A DNA stretch of 64,000 bases, from NCBI GenBank assembly GCA_014155875.1, contig JACEFZ010014528.1, forward strand, positions 39,073 to 103,072, read 5' to 3'. Positions 33,444-43,885 of the stretch are shown here, in pieces (the stretch's first letter is position 1; every line of letters begins with the position of its first letter). The position numbers were made by a program, and so were the translations under genes. The stretch is from Cepaea nemoralis. Its lineage: Eukaryota; Mollusca; Gastropoda; Stylommatophora; Helicidae. The notes beneath the pieces are model-generated. The model did not search any database, was not told the DNA's origin, and saw only the letters and a program-made list of their open reading frames with translations.

Positions 33444-33803
33444 ACTAATACATAATCATGGAAAATCCGGCAATATAATATTTCTGTTGTCTCCCCTTTC
33501 TCACTGACGCCGTATATATTTGCTTATTTTGCTTAACAGTTATTCCAGCTGTGACAGTAACAGATGTGGGTGAATCAACTCGACTAAATCTACTAACTTT
33601 TGTATGTTCACCACCAGAGGATCTGGCCAACGCTCAATACTCTATGGAAAATTAGACGGGAAAACATAATCAGAATGCAGCTAGTACTTACAGAATTGTC
33701 TTGTTGAAGTTGGAGACGGAGAGAGTATGGGAATGTCCCGAGTGCCGTGACGTCTCTTCTGGACTCCATTCGACTCATTTAGCCTCTCTTGAGGCAGCGG
33801 GCG

Positions 33804-34053
33804 CCGGCTTCCTGGCCTAGAGGTTAGCGACTTTTCTCCGTAAACTCGTATACTCTCGTAAGTACCGTGACAACGGTGAGAATCAGCAATGGTTCGAATA
33901 GTGTCGGTAACTTACGGGGTATGTGAGCCGGCCGCTCAGAAATCAATGGCAAACTACTGAGCGTAATCTTGCCAAGAAATCAACAATCAGCTGAAAGATG
34001 CTGATGTTGACAGCAATGTCCTGTAAAAGATATGCAAACATTTTTTTTTTTTC
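33804..34053 (+). mobile_element. tRNA-derived SINE, family C, copy 1
   Basis: A 13 bp duplication, GAGGCAGCGGGCG, flanks it at 33791-33803 and 34054-34066. A perfect A box TGGCCTAGAGG lies at 33813-33823 and a B box GGTTCGAATAG at 33891-33901. The central part contains TCAATGGCAAACTACTGAGC and TGCCAAGAAATCAA, and a downstream block with GATGCTGATGTTGACAGCAA. It ends in a run of T rather than A. Other copies are at 35,060-35,300 (minus), 35,303-35,400 and 36,720-36,885. Confidence 0.9.
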
Positions 34054-34066
34054 GAGGCAGCGGGCG

Positions 34067-34675
34067 GCTTGATCTCCGGCGGGTTGTTTCATTAATCAGA
34101 CAATAATGGGCGGCAATAAGCTTGTGTATGAAGGCACCGCGAAAACGCAGGACAGAGCGTAATGGAGTCTCATTACAGTCAACCACCAATGCGCAGATGA
34201 CACTTAATTACTACGACGGTAACGAAAAGGGAACCTCGGTGACGTAGTAGCGAGTGATGTCGCCTACAAGCAGGTGGGCGTGAGTGACGTCACTATCGAG
34301 GTGGGACTTACAAACGTGCACAATGACCCCCACAAAATGTATGTACTTTCGTAGGCAGTTTACGTTCAAAGCTGCAGGGAACAAAGCAAAAACTCCAGAA
34401 ACGGTTGACTGCTCGACTACGGTGTAAACATGCACGAACTAACGCAAGAATAAGAAGAAAGAGAAGGAAGCAGTTTACAAAGAGGTAAATACGAAACTGA
34501 TCGCTCTGTAACGTGTCACAAAGATAATAATCGCAGCCATAATGTTTCGTAGTTGCTTATGTGTGTCCTCAGTATGCCGCATTAAATTAGGTAGGTAAAA
34601 CATATTAGCCGGCCGTTCCAGTTGTGACACAGAGGTAAGGCAAGACAATTCCATATTTATACGAGATATTTCATT

Positions 34676-34678
<3 letters not shown>
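34067..34678. other. Spacer, nothing recognised
   Basis: No domain-bearing ORF, repeat boundary or tRNA-like boxes were found between the SINE target site and the TA microsatellite. Confidence 0.4.
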
Positions 34679-34717
<39 letters not shown>

Positions 34718-34775
34718 ATATATCTCTATATAGTATATTATATATATATATTATATATATAATATCTAATATAAT
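34679..34775. repeat. (TA)n microsatellite, interrupted
   Basis: About 18 TA units followed by imperfect TATATCTATATA and TAATATATAT runs. It is self-complementary and likely to be hard to assemble. Confidence 0.95.
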
Positions 34776-34885
34776 ATAACTAATCACTATAAAGCTGATC
34801 ATGACTTCCTACGTGACAACATCACTATATGTTTTGTTCAGAAGAGCACGATTTTGTGAAATTATGATGTAATAAGTAACATGAT

Positions 34886-34985
34886 AGGTCAGCGTGGCCG
34901 AAAGGTTAAGGGCTCTCGAAATGAAAACTGTCTGTGCGCTGAGGTCGGGGTAATGAGTTCATTCCCTCGACTGAAAACTGACTTC
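34886..34985 (+). mobile_element. tRNA-Ser-like SINE head or tRNA pseudogene
   Basis: AGCGTGGCCGAAAGGTTAAG resembles the 5' half of a tRNA-Ser, with a perfect A box (TGGCCGAAAGG). A degraded B box (AGTTCATTCCC) follows near 34,955. The anticodon region and acceptor stem do not close properly, so it is not a functional tRNA gene. It could be a decayed SINE head or a pseudogene. Confidence 0.55.
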
Positions 34986-35059
34986 TGTTCGCTGATTTGC
35001 AGCAAAGACCTCATGCTCCTACAAGAATAGTGATAAAACGAAGATAGAGAAAAGTTGTA

Positions 35060-35300
35060 GAAGCATACCTTTTACAGGACATCGCTGTCAACACCAGCAT
35101 CTTTCAGCGGTATGTTTGATTTCCTTGGCAAGGATTACGCTCAGTAGTTTGCCATTGCTTTCTGAGCGGCCGGCCTCACATACCCCGTAAGTTACCCGAT
35201 GCGATTCGAACCACTGCTGATTCTCACCGTCATCACGTTACCGACGAGAGTATACGAGATTACGGAGAAAAGTCATAACCTCTAAGCCACGAAGCCGGCT
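35060..35300 (-). mobile_element. tRNA-derived SINE, family C, copy 2 (reverse)
   Basis: The reverse complement reads GCCGGCTTCGTGGCTTAGAG, then a B box GGTTCGAATCG near 35,205, the AAAGCAATGGCAAACTACTG core, GCCAAGGAAATCAAACATAC and GATGCTGGTGTTGACAGCGA. It is collinear with copy 1 over about 240 bases. The A box shows one change from copy 1. Confidence 0.85.
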
Positions 35301-35302
35301 CT

Positions 35303-35400
35303 AGTTCAAACAGCAATGGAAAATTAAGGAACGTAAAATTGCCTAGAAAATAAACCTGGGGTTGATTGCAACGTCCTACAAAGGACATGCAACTTCGTTG
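35303..35400 (+). mobile_element. SINE family C, 3' fragment
   Basis: Only the 3' half is present: AGCAATGGAAAATTAAGGAA, AAATTGCCTAGAAAAT, GGGGTTGATTGCAACGTCCT and GGACATGCAACT. It abuts copy 2 in opposite orientation, separated by two bases or so. Confidence 0.7.
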
Positions 35401-35639
35401 TTAAATTAACGAGATTTGGTTGGTGTAGAGGAGTCCAAGACAGGTGCAACATTGACCATGATTCTGTAATGTCAAAGGCAATGGCTGATTTAGAGCGTGA
35501 AAAGCCAGAATCAATACTCAATTGCAATCATACATACGGTGTGTTCGCGGGTAGAAGGCAATTGTTTCTACAGGTGTGTGCAAGGCATCCGTGTGTGCAC
35601 GTGTAACATATGTGTTGCGGTTGATAGTTTCATTGTATG

Positions 35640-35705
35640 TGTACGTGTGTGTATGTGGGGTGGGGAATGGTGGTGGTGGTGTGTGGGGGGGGGGGGGGTG
35701 ATGAA
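35640..35705. repeat. G-rich simple repeat (TGG and poly-G)
   Basis: GTGTATGTGGGGTGGGGAAT is followed by TGG repeats and a run of 14 or so G. The plus strand could form G-quadruplexes. Apparent ORFs here are low-complexity. Confidence 0.9.
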
Positions 35706-35848
35706 GTAAACCCATTGTAGAAACTGTTGTTTAAATGTGAAGAGTTGGGCTTTTGCATACGGGCAGTTAGTTGGAAAAAAAACACCCGCAGAATTATGCA
35801 GGTAATTATGCAGGATTATGCAGACAACATATGTTGTCTGTATAGTTA

Positions 35849-36590
35849 ATGGACAAGAGAGGGGACAAGACAACCTTAGATATTAACGTCCTAAAAACGA
35901 AAATTATGATAATTAGCAATGGAAAGGGGAGGTCAGCAAAGAACATCACAGAAAACGGGAAGATACTAGAACAAATAACAAGTTTCACCTATCTTGGACA
36001 TGTAGTAACAGATGGTGGCAGAAGTGAAATATAAATCAAAAAGAGAATAGGAATAGCCAAAAATGCTTTCAACAGCATGAAATCAGTATTAACATCTAGA
36101 GAAATTAACAACGCATTAAAAATGAGAATTATCAAATCTTACATATATTCAACACTATTGAAAAGCCTGGACATTGAAAAAGCAACTCGAAAGTCTAATA
36201 GATGCCCTGGAGATGTGGATATACAGAAGAATATGTCGTATTTCATGGAAACAGAAACAATCAAATACAGAGGTTCTAGAAAAACTGGAAATGAAAAGAG
36301 AGTTGATGAAATAAATAAAAAAGAGGCAAGTGAAATATTTCGGCCACGTTAAAAGACATAACACTCTTATAAAAACCATACTGGGGGGCAAGGTTGAAGG
36401 CAAGCTAGCAAGAGGTAGACAACGATACAAGTGGTAAGATAACATCAAGAAATGGTCAAACATTAATCTGACATGTACAATCAAGGCGAGAGACAGACAG
36501 CGTTGGAGATCCATTGCAGCCAACCTTCATTGTGGAGACCGCACCTGATTGATTGATTGATCGATTGATTGATTGATTGAGTTGGAGTTT
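35849..36590 (+). mobile_element. RTE-like LINE family 2, 3' fragment, (TTGA)n tail
   Basis: Coding remnants: LKTKIMIISNGKGRSAKNI, ILEQITSFTYLGHVVTDGGR (the conserved YLG motif after the RT palm), IGIAKNAFNSMKSVLTSREI, NNALKMRIIKSYIYSTLL, and after frameshifts the basic C-terminal part ending LHCGDRT. The tail is GATT repeats. It is the same family as 12,013-12,519 but 5'-longer. Stops at 36,034 and elsewhere make it a pseudogene. Confidence 0.85.
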
Positions 36591-36719
36591 ATTGACACTT
36601 TCATGCCTACAATGTGTGGAAGAATGATTAACTTCCTAAGCCCAATCCATGCCGTCGCTGAGGCACAAGGGCAGTGCACACGTTTCACAAGTCTCCGACA
36701 CACGAAGTCCAGGGATCGA

Positions 36720-36885
36720 TATCACTTGAGAAGCAGACCGCATTGCGTTGATATCGATGGTATGAGCGTCGGCCGTTCAGAAAGCAATGGAAAACTACTG
36801 AACGCGAAAATTGCCTAGTTACTCACAAACAGCCAAAGATGCTGGGGTTGATTATGACGTCATGTGAAGGGCATGCAACTGACTA
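36720..36885 (+). mobile_element. SINE family C, copy 4 (partial, diverged)
   Basis: It shares CGGCCGTTCAGAAAGCAATG, AAAACTACTGAACGCGAAAA, AGATGCTGGGGTTGATTATG and GGGCATGCAACT with the other family C copies. The tRNA-like head is unrecognisable. Confidence 0.65.
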
Positions 36886-37039
36886 AAAGCCTATATCCCA
36901 GCCAATCCGTGCGTGCTGTGCCTAATCATGATCAAATTTATATCCTAATATACCTGTTGCCAGATGTGAGCTTCCGCTACTGGTATTGCGCAACCCTGCT
37001 GGTTACTGAACTTGGGTTTGGAGACATCTTTGTTTCAAA

Positions 37040-37080
37040 TATTGAATTGAATTGAATTGAACTGAATTGAATTGAATTTC
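37040..37080. repeat. (TTGAA)n pentanucleotide repeat
   Basis: About eight TTGAA units, one with ACTGAA. It probably ends a retrotransposon fragment of unknown family that lies upstream (36,890-37,040). Confidence 0.85.
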
Positions 37081-37236
37081 ACTCTAAAGACTGTACCTGC
37101 CGTACCAGTGAACATATAAGTTAACCACTTGTACCATGTTGATTTTGTCATACAAATCTACGGTCTGGAAAAGATCTGTTGTTGAAATGCCCAGTTTTTC
37201 ACATGCCTCTAGGAAGTTACATGTGCTGCTAATTCT

Positions 37237-37313
37237 ATCAATCAATCAATCAATCAATCATGTGCCATGCCGGAAAGCGTGGGCGGTCATGACTCGCCAT
37301 TTCACTCGATCAC
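37237..37313 (-). mobile_element. Inverted 3' end of RTE-like LINE family 1
   Basis: ATCA repeats are followed by the reverse complement of the family 1 LINE terminus: CATGTGCCATGCCGGAAAGC, GTGGGCGGTCATG and CATTTCACTCGATCACCAG mirror 38,134-38,190 downstream. It joins directly to the forward-oriented body at about 37,314. Confidence 0.85.
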
Positions 37314-38200
37314 CAGTGTCTCCAGATCTGTTTTCCCTGTACAGTGAAAGTATTTTCAGAAATATTGAAGATATGGAAGGAATCAACATTGGGGGACGAT
37401 GCATCAATAACATTAGATATGCAGACGATACAGTCTTGATTGAAGACAATGAACAGAACCTGCAACATTTAGTAGATGCAGTTGTTACACACAGTGAACA
37501 ACGAGGGTTAGAATTAAATTGTAAAAAGACACAGATTATGGTCGTCACTAGGAAGAACGAAATACCACAATGTAGTATACTAGTAAATGGGAATATTCTT
37601 CAACACGTGAATAGGTACAATTATCTCGGAACAGTAATAACATCTGATGGGAGATACCTTGAAGAGATTAGAACAAGAATTGCCATGTCTAAGGTAGCCT
37701 TTAGCAAGATGAAAAACATACTGACCAATAAAAAGATGTCAATTGAAACGAGAAAAAGAGTGTTGAGGTGATACATAGAACCTGTACTTTATATGGATGT
37801 GAAGCTTGGACAATGAGCAGTCAATCTGAAGAACATCTGATGGCTGTAGAAATGTGGTTTCTGAGGAAAATGCAAAGAATACCATGGACAGACAGAAAGA
37901 CCAATGAACAGGTCCTTCACGAAACAAACGAAGATCGTAAACTGATTAGAGACATTAGACGCAGACAGTCAAAATTTTTTGGGCATGTTATGAGAAGAAA
38001 TGGATTGGAGAACTTGGTGACAACTGGCAAGATCGAAGGGAACAGATCAAGAGGAAGACCGAGAGGAAAATACCTGGATGGCTTGGCCACATGGCATGGT
38101 CGAGACAGGAACACGGAGCTGATCCACGACTCTGGTGATCGAGTGAGATGGCAAAACATGACCGCCCACGCTTACCGGCATGGCACATGATGGATGGATG
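37314..38200 (+). pseudogene. RTE-like LINE family 1, RT palm to C-terminus
   Basis: It reads from SPDLFSLYSESIFRNIEDME through NNIRYADDTVLIEDNEQNLQ (YADD), YNYLGTVITSDGRYLEEIR, TNKKMSIETRKR and, after a stop and frameshift around 37,770-37,830, the frame to 38,190 with MWFLRKMQRIPWTDRKTNEQ, FGHVMRRNGLENL, RGRPRGKYLDGLATWHGRD and NMTAHAYRHGT. It then ends in GATG repeats. RT activity is lost because the protein is truncated and split, but it is the cleanest view of this family's C-terminus. Confidence 0.88.
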
Positions 38201-38213
38201 GTATATAATTTAC

Positions 38214-38520
38214 ATACCCAGCATGTGAAGACAGGATTCGGCAGACTGCGCGGAAGAAATCATTTCTGATTCAATGGGCAAGACGGCGTTTAACTGCAAA
38301 GCGTTGTGGAACGTAATGAGCACGGCAAGGCACTTAGAGCGCCCTGGTCATCCACTGCACCTGTATTCGTCTCCAGTCGTCTCGACTTGTCGTGCCAGTG
38401 GACTCAGATGGACTCAGGCGAGAGAGTGAGGTCGACGAATTGCGCAACTCTTTCTCACTTTAATCCAAGTCATCGCGCAAGTCATTCTTGATCCAACAGA
38501 ACAGAACAGAACAGAACAGA
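38214..38520 (+). mobile_element. 307 bp SINE-like insertion with (ACAGA)n tail
   Basis: ATATAATTTAC flanks it at 38203-38213 and 38521-38531, and copy A shows the undisturbed site. It ends in AACAG repeats. No ORF or obvious A/B boxes. The long target duplication and repeat tail indicate retrotransposition. No second copy is present in this window. Confidence 0.75.
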
Positions 38521-38778
38521 ATATAATTTACGGCTCAGGGATTAATACCATCATTTTAAGAGTATTACAGCTTCAGCAAGACACATCCGCGCTATTTTTG
38601 AAATTGTCTCGCGGTTTTCGTTTTGGCACAGACTGAGCGCATTTATATGGGATAGTTCAGAGATGTCGTCAAACTGTGGGTTATTTCATGAAACGTGATT
38701 ATATAAATAAATCTTACCATTAATGTAATATTAATAGCTAATATTTGAATGTGTTAATATTGTTCAATGAGATAAAAA

Positions 38779-40045
38779 GTGAAATTGCGTACACTTCAAA
38801 ACATCGCTGTGAAGTTGTACACATATTTTTGTCAAGAAGCTGATCGCAGGAAACCGTTTCATACTGTTACAAATCCCGAAAAAAGAACAGTGCATGCATT
38901 GGGTTTGAGTAAACGGTCGTTTCGTCGATGGGTGCAAGAATCTGGAATGAAACCAACACCCGATAAGCAAACGGTAGGTAGAAAGGCAATTGCAGACAGC
39001 TTTGACAAGGATGTCATCAGGCGAGTTATTATGAAAATGATGGATGCCAAAGAAACAGTGACTGTAAGAAAACTGAGGGTTTTGTTGAGAAAGAACAATA
39101 ACACAGAGCTATCCAAACTAACTTATGTGGAAAATTATAAGGACATTAGGCTTCACTTTTAGAAAGTACAAGGGAGGTAGAAATATTCTTTGCGAGCAAC
39201 CGCATTTAGGAGCCATGAGAAGCAGATACCTACATGAAATAAGGGAAATGAGCAAAGAAAATTATGACATAGTGTATTTGGATGAGACGTGGATTAATGC
39301 GCACCACACAAGTGAAAAGGAATGGCAATCAATGGATGGAAAGATAAAGCGTTTTGTGCCCAGTAGTAAAGGGCAGAGTTTGGTCATAGCCCATGCTGGT
39401 TGTACTCATAATGGCTTACTACAGAATGCTGGGCTCGTTTTCGTATCAAAGCATACATACAATAGGGATTATCATAATGAGATGAATGGTAATGTATTTA
39501 GAGATTGGCTCGAGAATACAGTACTTTCATCCCTTGATAGACCGTCTTGTCTAATCATGGACAATTTATCATATCACAATGTTAGTGCCCAAGAAGACAA
39601 AATAACTACGGCATCGAGCACAAAGGAAGCAATAAAGATATGGCTCCGAAGGGAAAATATACCATTTCCAGAAACATATTTCAAGCTACAGTTGTTGTCC
39701 CTTGTAAAACAGGCGCAAAAAAGCAAGAAATTTCAAATCGACAAGCTGATAGAAGAGCATGGCCATAGGTGCTTGAGACATCCGCCGTATCATTCTCATT
39801 TAAACCCTATAGAACTTGTGTGGGCTAAAATTAAAGGACAAGTGGCAACTGCCAATACTACATTCAAATTGTCTGACGTCAAGATACTAACCCAGTCCGC
39901 GCTATTAAATATTGATAAAAGTTACTGGAAAAAATGTGAGGACCATGTGTTGAAAGAGGAAGAGGACTATTGGAGAAAGGATGGATTGAATTTTATGCAA
40001 CCGAGAGCAATCATCAACCTACTGGAATCGTCCGACACAGATTAA
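38779..40045 (+). pseudogene. DDE transposase of Tc1/mariner (IS630) type, one frameshift
   Basis: Two overlapping frames (38779-39162 and 39125-40045) together cover a transposase of about 410 residues. The first carries a helix-turn-helix region (ALGLSKRSFRRWVQESGMKP). The second carries the catalytic triad: IVYLDETWINAHH (codon at 39,281), CLIMDNLSYHN (39,560) and HLNPIELVWAKIKGQ (39,812). Second D and E are separated by 83 residues instead of the usual 34-41, close to the DD82E spacing reported for the Sailor family. Compared with copy B there is one extra base near 39,122, and this is the only lesion I see. It would cut and paste its own element at TA sites. Confidence 0.88.
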
Positions 40046-40075
40046 GGTCTGAGCAGATCGCAGACCTTAATCTAC
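40040..40075. promoter_or_regulatory. Imperfect palindrome downstream of transposase
   Basis: TTAAGGTCTG and CAGACCTTAA flank a short loop, right after the stop codon. The same palindrome is present in copies A (about 14,340-14,380) and B (about 19,583-19,610). It could be a transcription terminator hairpin or an internal binding site. Its role is unknown. Confidence 0.5.
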
Positions 40076-40879
40076 GTACACACTTACTGGGATATTTTGC
40101 TCCAACTATTCAGACGAATTGCAGGCCCTAAACATTACAGCATCAGCATAATGTCAATGGCAACAGTTTGTATTCCACAGTGATGAATTTTCAATTCCGC
40201 AAGCCCTCAGCGGTGACAAACAACTGTATTGAAAAAAAACAAAAAAACACACACACACACACTAAACGCATTGAATACCAACAGAAGAGTAATATTGCGG
40301 TGGAAACTGACATATTGTGGCATAACAAGAAACGTGAGAGCAAACACGTTGTCAAATTAGGGGACAACACACGTGCATACGAATCAATCTATAAACTTCA
40401 ATGAAAAGAGGACCAACATCTTGGTCGTTAAGAAGAAAGCCCACTACAGAGACACTGACAACTATTTTCATAGTGCAAAACAGGTAATCATGTTCCGTCT
40501 CTGAACGGTAAACAGCAGAGTAGACAATCTTTCACGAAGACTCAAAGCGGGTCTGTCACCCATGTGTACGTGTGAACAAACTACACAGACAGCTGAACAG
40601 ATCCTTAAAAATGGAAACATGATGACTAAATTGCAGGTTCATTTCTGGTCACTCCATACGCACATTAACTCACAGCTATATGGAAGCTTTCACGAACTCA
40701 ATATAAAAAGCTAACATGAATACTTGTGTACACATTATTAACCAGCAGCTGAAGAAACAAGAAGGAAATGAAAAATAAGGTAAGAAATATATTCCTTCTA
40801 CTTTCCTGTTAATTTACAAATTATTTACCCCATGCCTCTGTAAATTCTCTGTCTTTACTAATAGAACACAATGCACCCC

Positions 40880-41126
40880 TCTCGGGATTCTCCGTGGTGA
40901 AGTGGTCATGCCGTCTGACTCGGGCTCCGAAGGTTGTATGCTCGATTCCGGGCCACGTCCTTCATTTCACGAGTGCATTTTTTCGGAGACTTCCGAGGGT
41001 CGTCGCTGGAGCTACGGAGTTCGTGCTTTGTGCGACGCTTTCCGCGCTGCGGAAAGAAACTGAGACATATGGGATAAAAACCCGGTACAATGCAGCTGAC
41101 CCTGTCGACTTTTAAGCTAGTTCTTT
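40880..41126 (+). mobile_element. tRNA-derived SINE in right arm of copy C
   Basis: Same position and family as in copies A and B. A perfect A box TGGTGAAGTGG lies near 40,896 and a B-box-like GCTCGATTCCG near 40,940. The flanking ATGCACCC (40871-40878) and CATTGCACCC (41127-41136) are the worn target duplication. Confidence 0.85.
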
Positions 41127-41417
41127 CATTGCACCCACTCCCATACGAATCCGGATACGCCTTGTGTGTCATCTGAATTGACGGAGCGTACATTACTGTA
41201 AACACAAATTTGATAGCGAGAAATCACTAGTTTTTCAGCAAAACATCAAAGAAATGTCGCCGCTTTCGATGATTTAAGTTGTTTTTGGACCTATCAAAGA
41301 CATATTCCTTGAGTGGGGGTAAATATAAGACGGCAGGAAAAATTTCATAACGACGCAACAGACAGTTTTCAAAATAATTGATCGTGAATGAAGGCATTCT
41401 TTTCGGGACATACTATA

Positions 41418-42603
41418 ATGCACTATACCAGTGTTTCTTGCCATAAGGCGAACCCTCATCTACTTGCGAGGCACATGTAATTTATGTCCTCAAGTCAAGA
41501 ACGAGAAAGTCCCAATCAACCAACTTGCCACAGCGCGACTTACTGGTTTTCTATCCTGTGGAAATTTGAATATTATTCTTTAAATCGCCATTGTTGCTCC
41601 ATCCTGTGTTTATTTATTTATTTATTTTTTGCGCTCGCTCGCTTTGAACTCAAGCGTAGTCCATACACACTACTTCTAGTAGTTCTGGACTGAATTTTGC
41701 GTGTTGATAGGGGTTTACTTTCATAACGGTTCGTCGCCGTGGTTATTTCTCGGCTCCTTTATCTTTGGCAAAACACAGCTCTTTGTAGTTGGACATGCGT
41801 CCCCACGTCGTTGATTAGACCACAGACTTTACCTTGGAATCGCTGAGAACCTCAACAGTTTATTGATTAATATTCAACATTCGCTCTCTCCGCTGTCACA
41901 CGAAGGATCACAGTATAAAATGTACAAACTTGACATAATGCTGAGTCAGTTTCGTTTTTATTATACTGACGCAATTACAAATCAGCAGATGCACAGTTAT
42001 AACGTACTTTTACAACACATGTATAAAAAATCTCTATCTTCACAACTCTAAAGTAGTCAGCGGCACTATCTAAGTCCATTGCTACCCTCGAAAAGTGACA
42101 TGGTCCGCTCTTGACCGACTGACAGTCCAACGCAGAGTGACTTTCAAGGATCCGCTTCGTGCTTGCCGTGAAGCAAGTTCCAGCGTTTTCATGTGTGAAA
42201 AGTGCTCACAAGCGAGTCACTTTTCACGATCCGGTGTCCAACTAGACTTTCCTTCTGAAAACTACCATAGCCTATGTCTCAGTCTAATTCAGGTTATGGC
42301 ATATACCGGCGAGCCAGAAAATAAATTGTGAACCAAGTTTTTTTTTTCTATTTTATTATATATAACTCATATATGACATTCAGTTATTCTAATACAATTA
42401 ATGCAAATTTATTTAATTCTATCTAAATATTGAAATCAAAATTTTAATATCTAAATTAATCTTCACTTGTCAGCAATATGGTACTATAACTTGCACTATC
42501 ACTTGAAAATCTGAAGGAAAAATAAACAAGAATCTATAAATATCTTGTTTCAAGTAATAAATACATGTGTATAATCTTAACACTCATATCTAATACTTAT
42601 TTA
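41418..42603. other. Spacer with a dispersed repeat segment
   Basis: 41,440-41,515 (GGCGAACCC, TACTTGCGAGGCAC, TGTAATTTATGTCC) resembles 55,834-55,905. The remainder has only short ORFs and an AT-rich stretch after 42,340. Confidence 0.4.
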
Positions 42604-42899
42604 CCTTTACTTTATTCAATCTAATTAGTAATATACTATAGAACCTTTAAATCAAAATCTAACAAGTAAATTTAATTTGATATCAATATGAAACATAGCA
42701 GTAATCTACAAAGCCTACTTCACAATTTGAAAGCTTGTAGAGCAAAAGTTACTTTACCTTTATTCAATCTAATTAGTAATATACTATAGAACCATTAAAT
42801 CAAAATCTAACAAGTAAATTTAATTTGATATCAATATGAAACATAGCAGTAATCTACAAAGCCTACTTCACAATTTGAAAGCTTGTAGAGCAAAAGTTA
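42604..42899. repeat. Direct tandem duplication, 148 bp unit, two copies
   Basis: The block containing CTTTATTCAATCTAATTAG, AACAAGTAAATTTAATTTGA, ATGAAACATAGCAGTAATCT and GAAAGCTTGTAGAGCAAAAG appears twice, offset by 148 bases. The two units differ at only two or three positions, so the duplication is recent. Confidence 0.92.
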
Positions 42900-43885
42900 G
42901 TTTAACGTGTATGCTATAATGTTTTCAAACAATTTAGCACGTTGTCGGTTGGTAGCGTCGAATGTGGCCATCAAGAACTGACCGGCGCTCAGCTTCATCT
43001 GCCAACATTCAAATTCAACTACCAAAATCACTCGTTTCAAGTCTGCAAGGATTTTCCTAGTCAACCATAGCAGAACGTCTCCACCTCCCATGTGTGATCA
43101 AACACGATGTATGATACTGCAAGATAGCGTTTACATTGTACACAGTCTTTTATGCGTTGCTGTTCCTATTCAACGTTGGCGTCATTGACCCAGCTCATAA
43201 TCAATGAATATAGTTGCAGTGAGTAAAGTTTAAGACAAATCCATAGCTAGCATCGTTTCTGTCCGACTTGAGCAAAACAATCATACCCAATAAAGAGGCT
43301 GCTTTCATAATTCCTCAGTATCAAAATTATGTTGTTCTTGTAATTTGTATATTTTATAATTATTATTTATCCAATACTATTTATATTGTAATTCATTATA
43401 TATAATGAATTACAATATAAATAATGAAATAATCAATCAACAATATAATATTATACATCTTAGGAACTCCATTCCTTTTAAATTTGTAAATCAAAACGTT
43501 ATTAAATTAATTCTGTTAATGCATTCAGACATAATCAATACATGCACCATGCTGGCAATAATCAACAATTACGATCTCTTTATTGATTTTTATCATTTAT
43601 ATTAGTATAATTATGTATCTCCAATCTATCAATAAATACATCAATCAATCAGTTATATTAGTAATCTTGACTTTGAATATGTTATTGTTTAAACACACAA
43701 TCAAATCATCATGCACACATAAAATGCAAACATTAATTACTATGTGTACTATATGATAAAACCATTAAGTGATCGAGTACTATACATTGAATCCTATAGC
43801 TGAGCATGTCACTATGACAAATTCCTCGTTAACACTATCAGCCATTCGGCACTTATAGCATCGACAGTCAAAAGTTCCATCTTAG
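42900..43885. other. AT-rich flank of the LTR element
   Basis: No coding signal. It contains the 46 bp palindrome at 43,378-43,423. The LTR element starts at 43,886. Confidence 0.45.
43378..43423. repeat. Perfect 46 bp palindrome
   Basis: The centre lies between 43,400 and 43,401. Arms read TATTTATATTGTAATTCATT and on to TATA, followed by the exact complement, with no loop and no mismatch. AT content is very high. It could extrude a cruciform. No transposon ends are evident. Confidence 0.95.

Larger units (their letters stand above)
38201..41417 (+). mobile_element. Tc1/mariner-type transposon, copy C
   Basis: This is the best copy. Its right end ACATACTATA is near 41,417. The left end is missing: homology to copy A starts at TATATAATTTAC (38,202), immediately after the (GATG)n tail of a LINE. 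A SINE-like insertion splits this left part at 38,214-38,520. Unlike copies A and B, the transposase gene here has no SINE inside it. Confidence 0.85.

Noticed and set aside
34886..34985. Functional tRNA-Ser gene
   Set aside because: The A box is good but the B box is degraded and I could not close the acceptor, anticodon and T stems.
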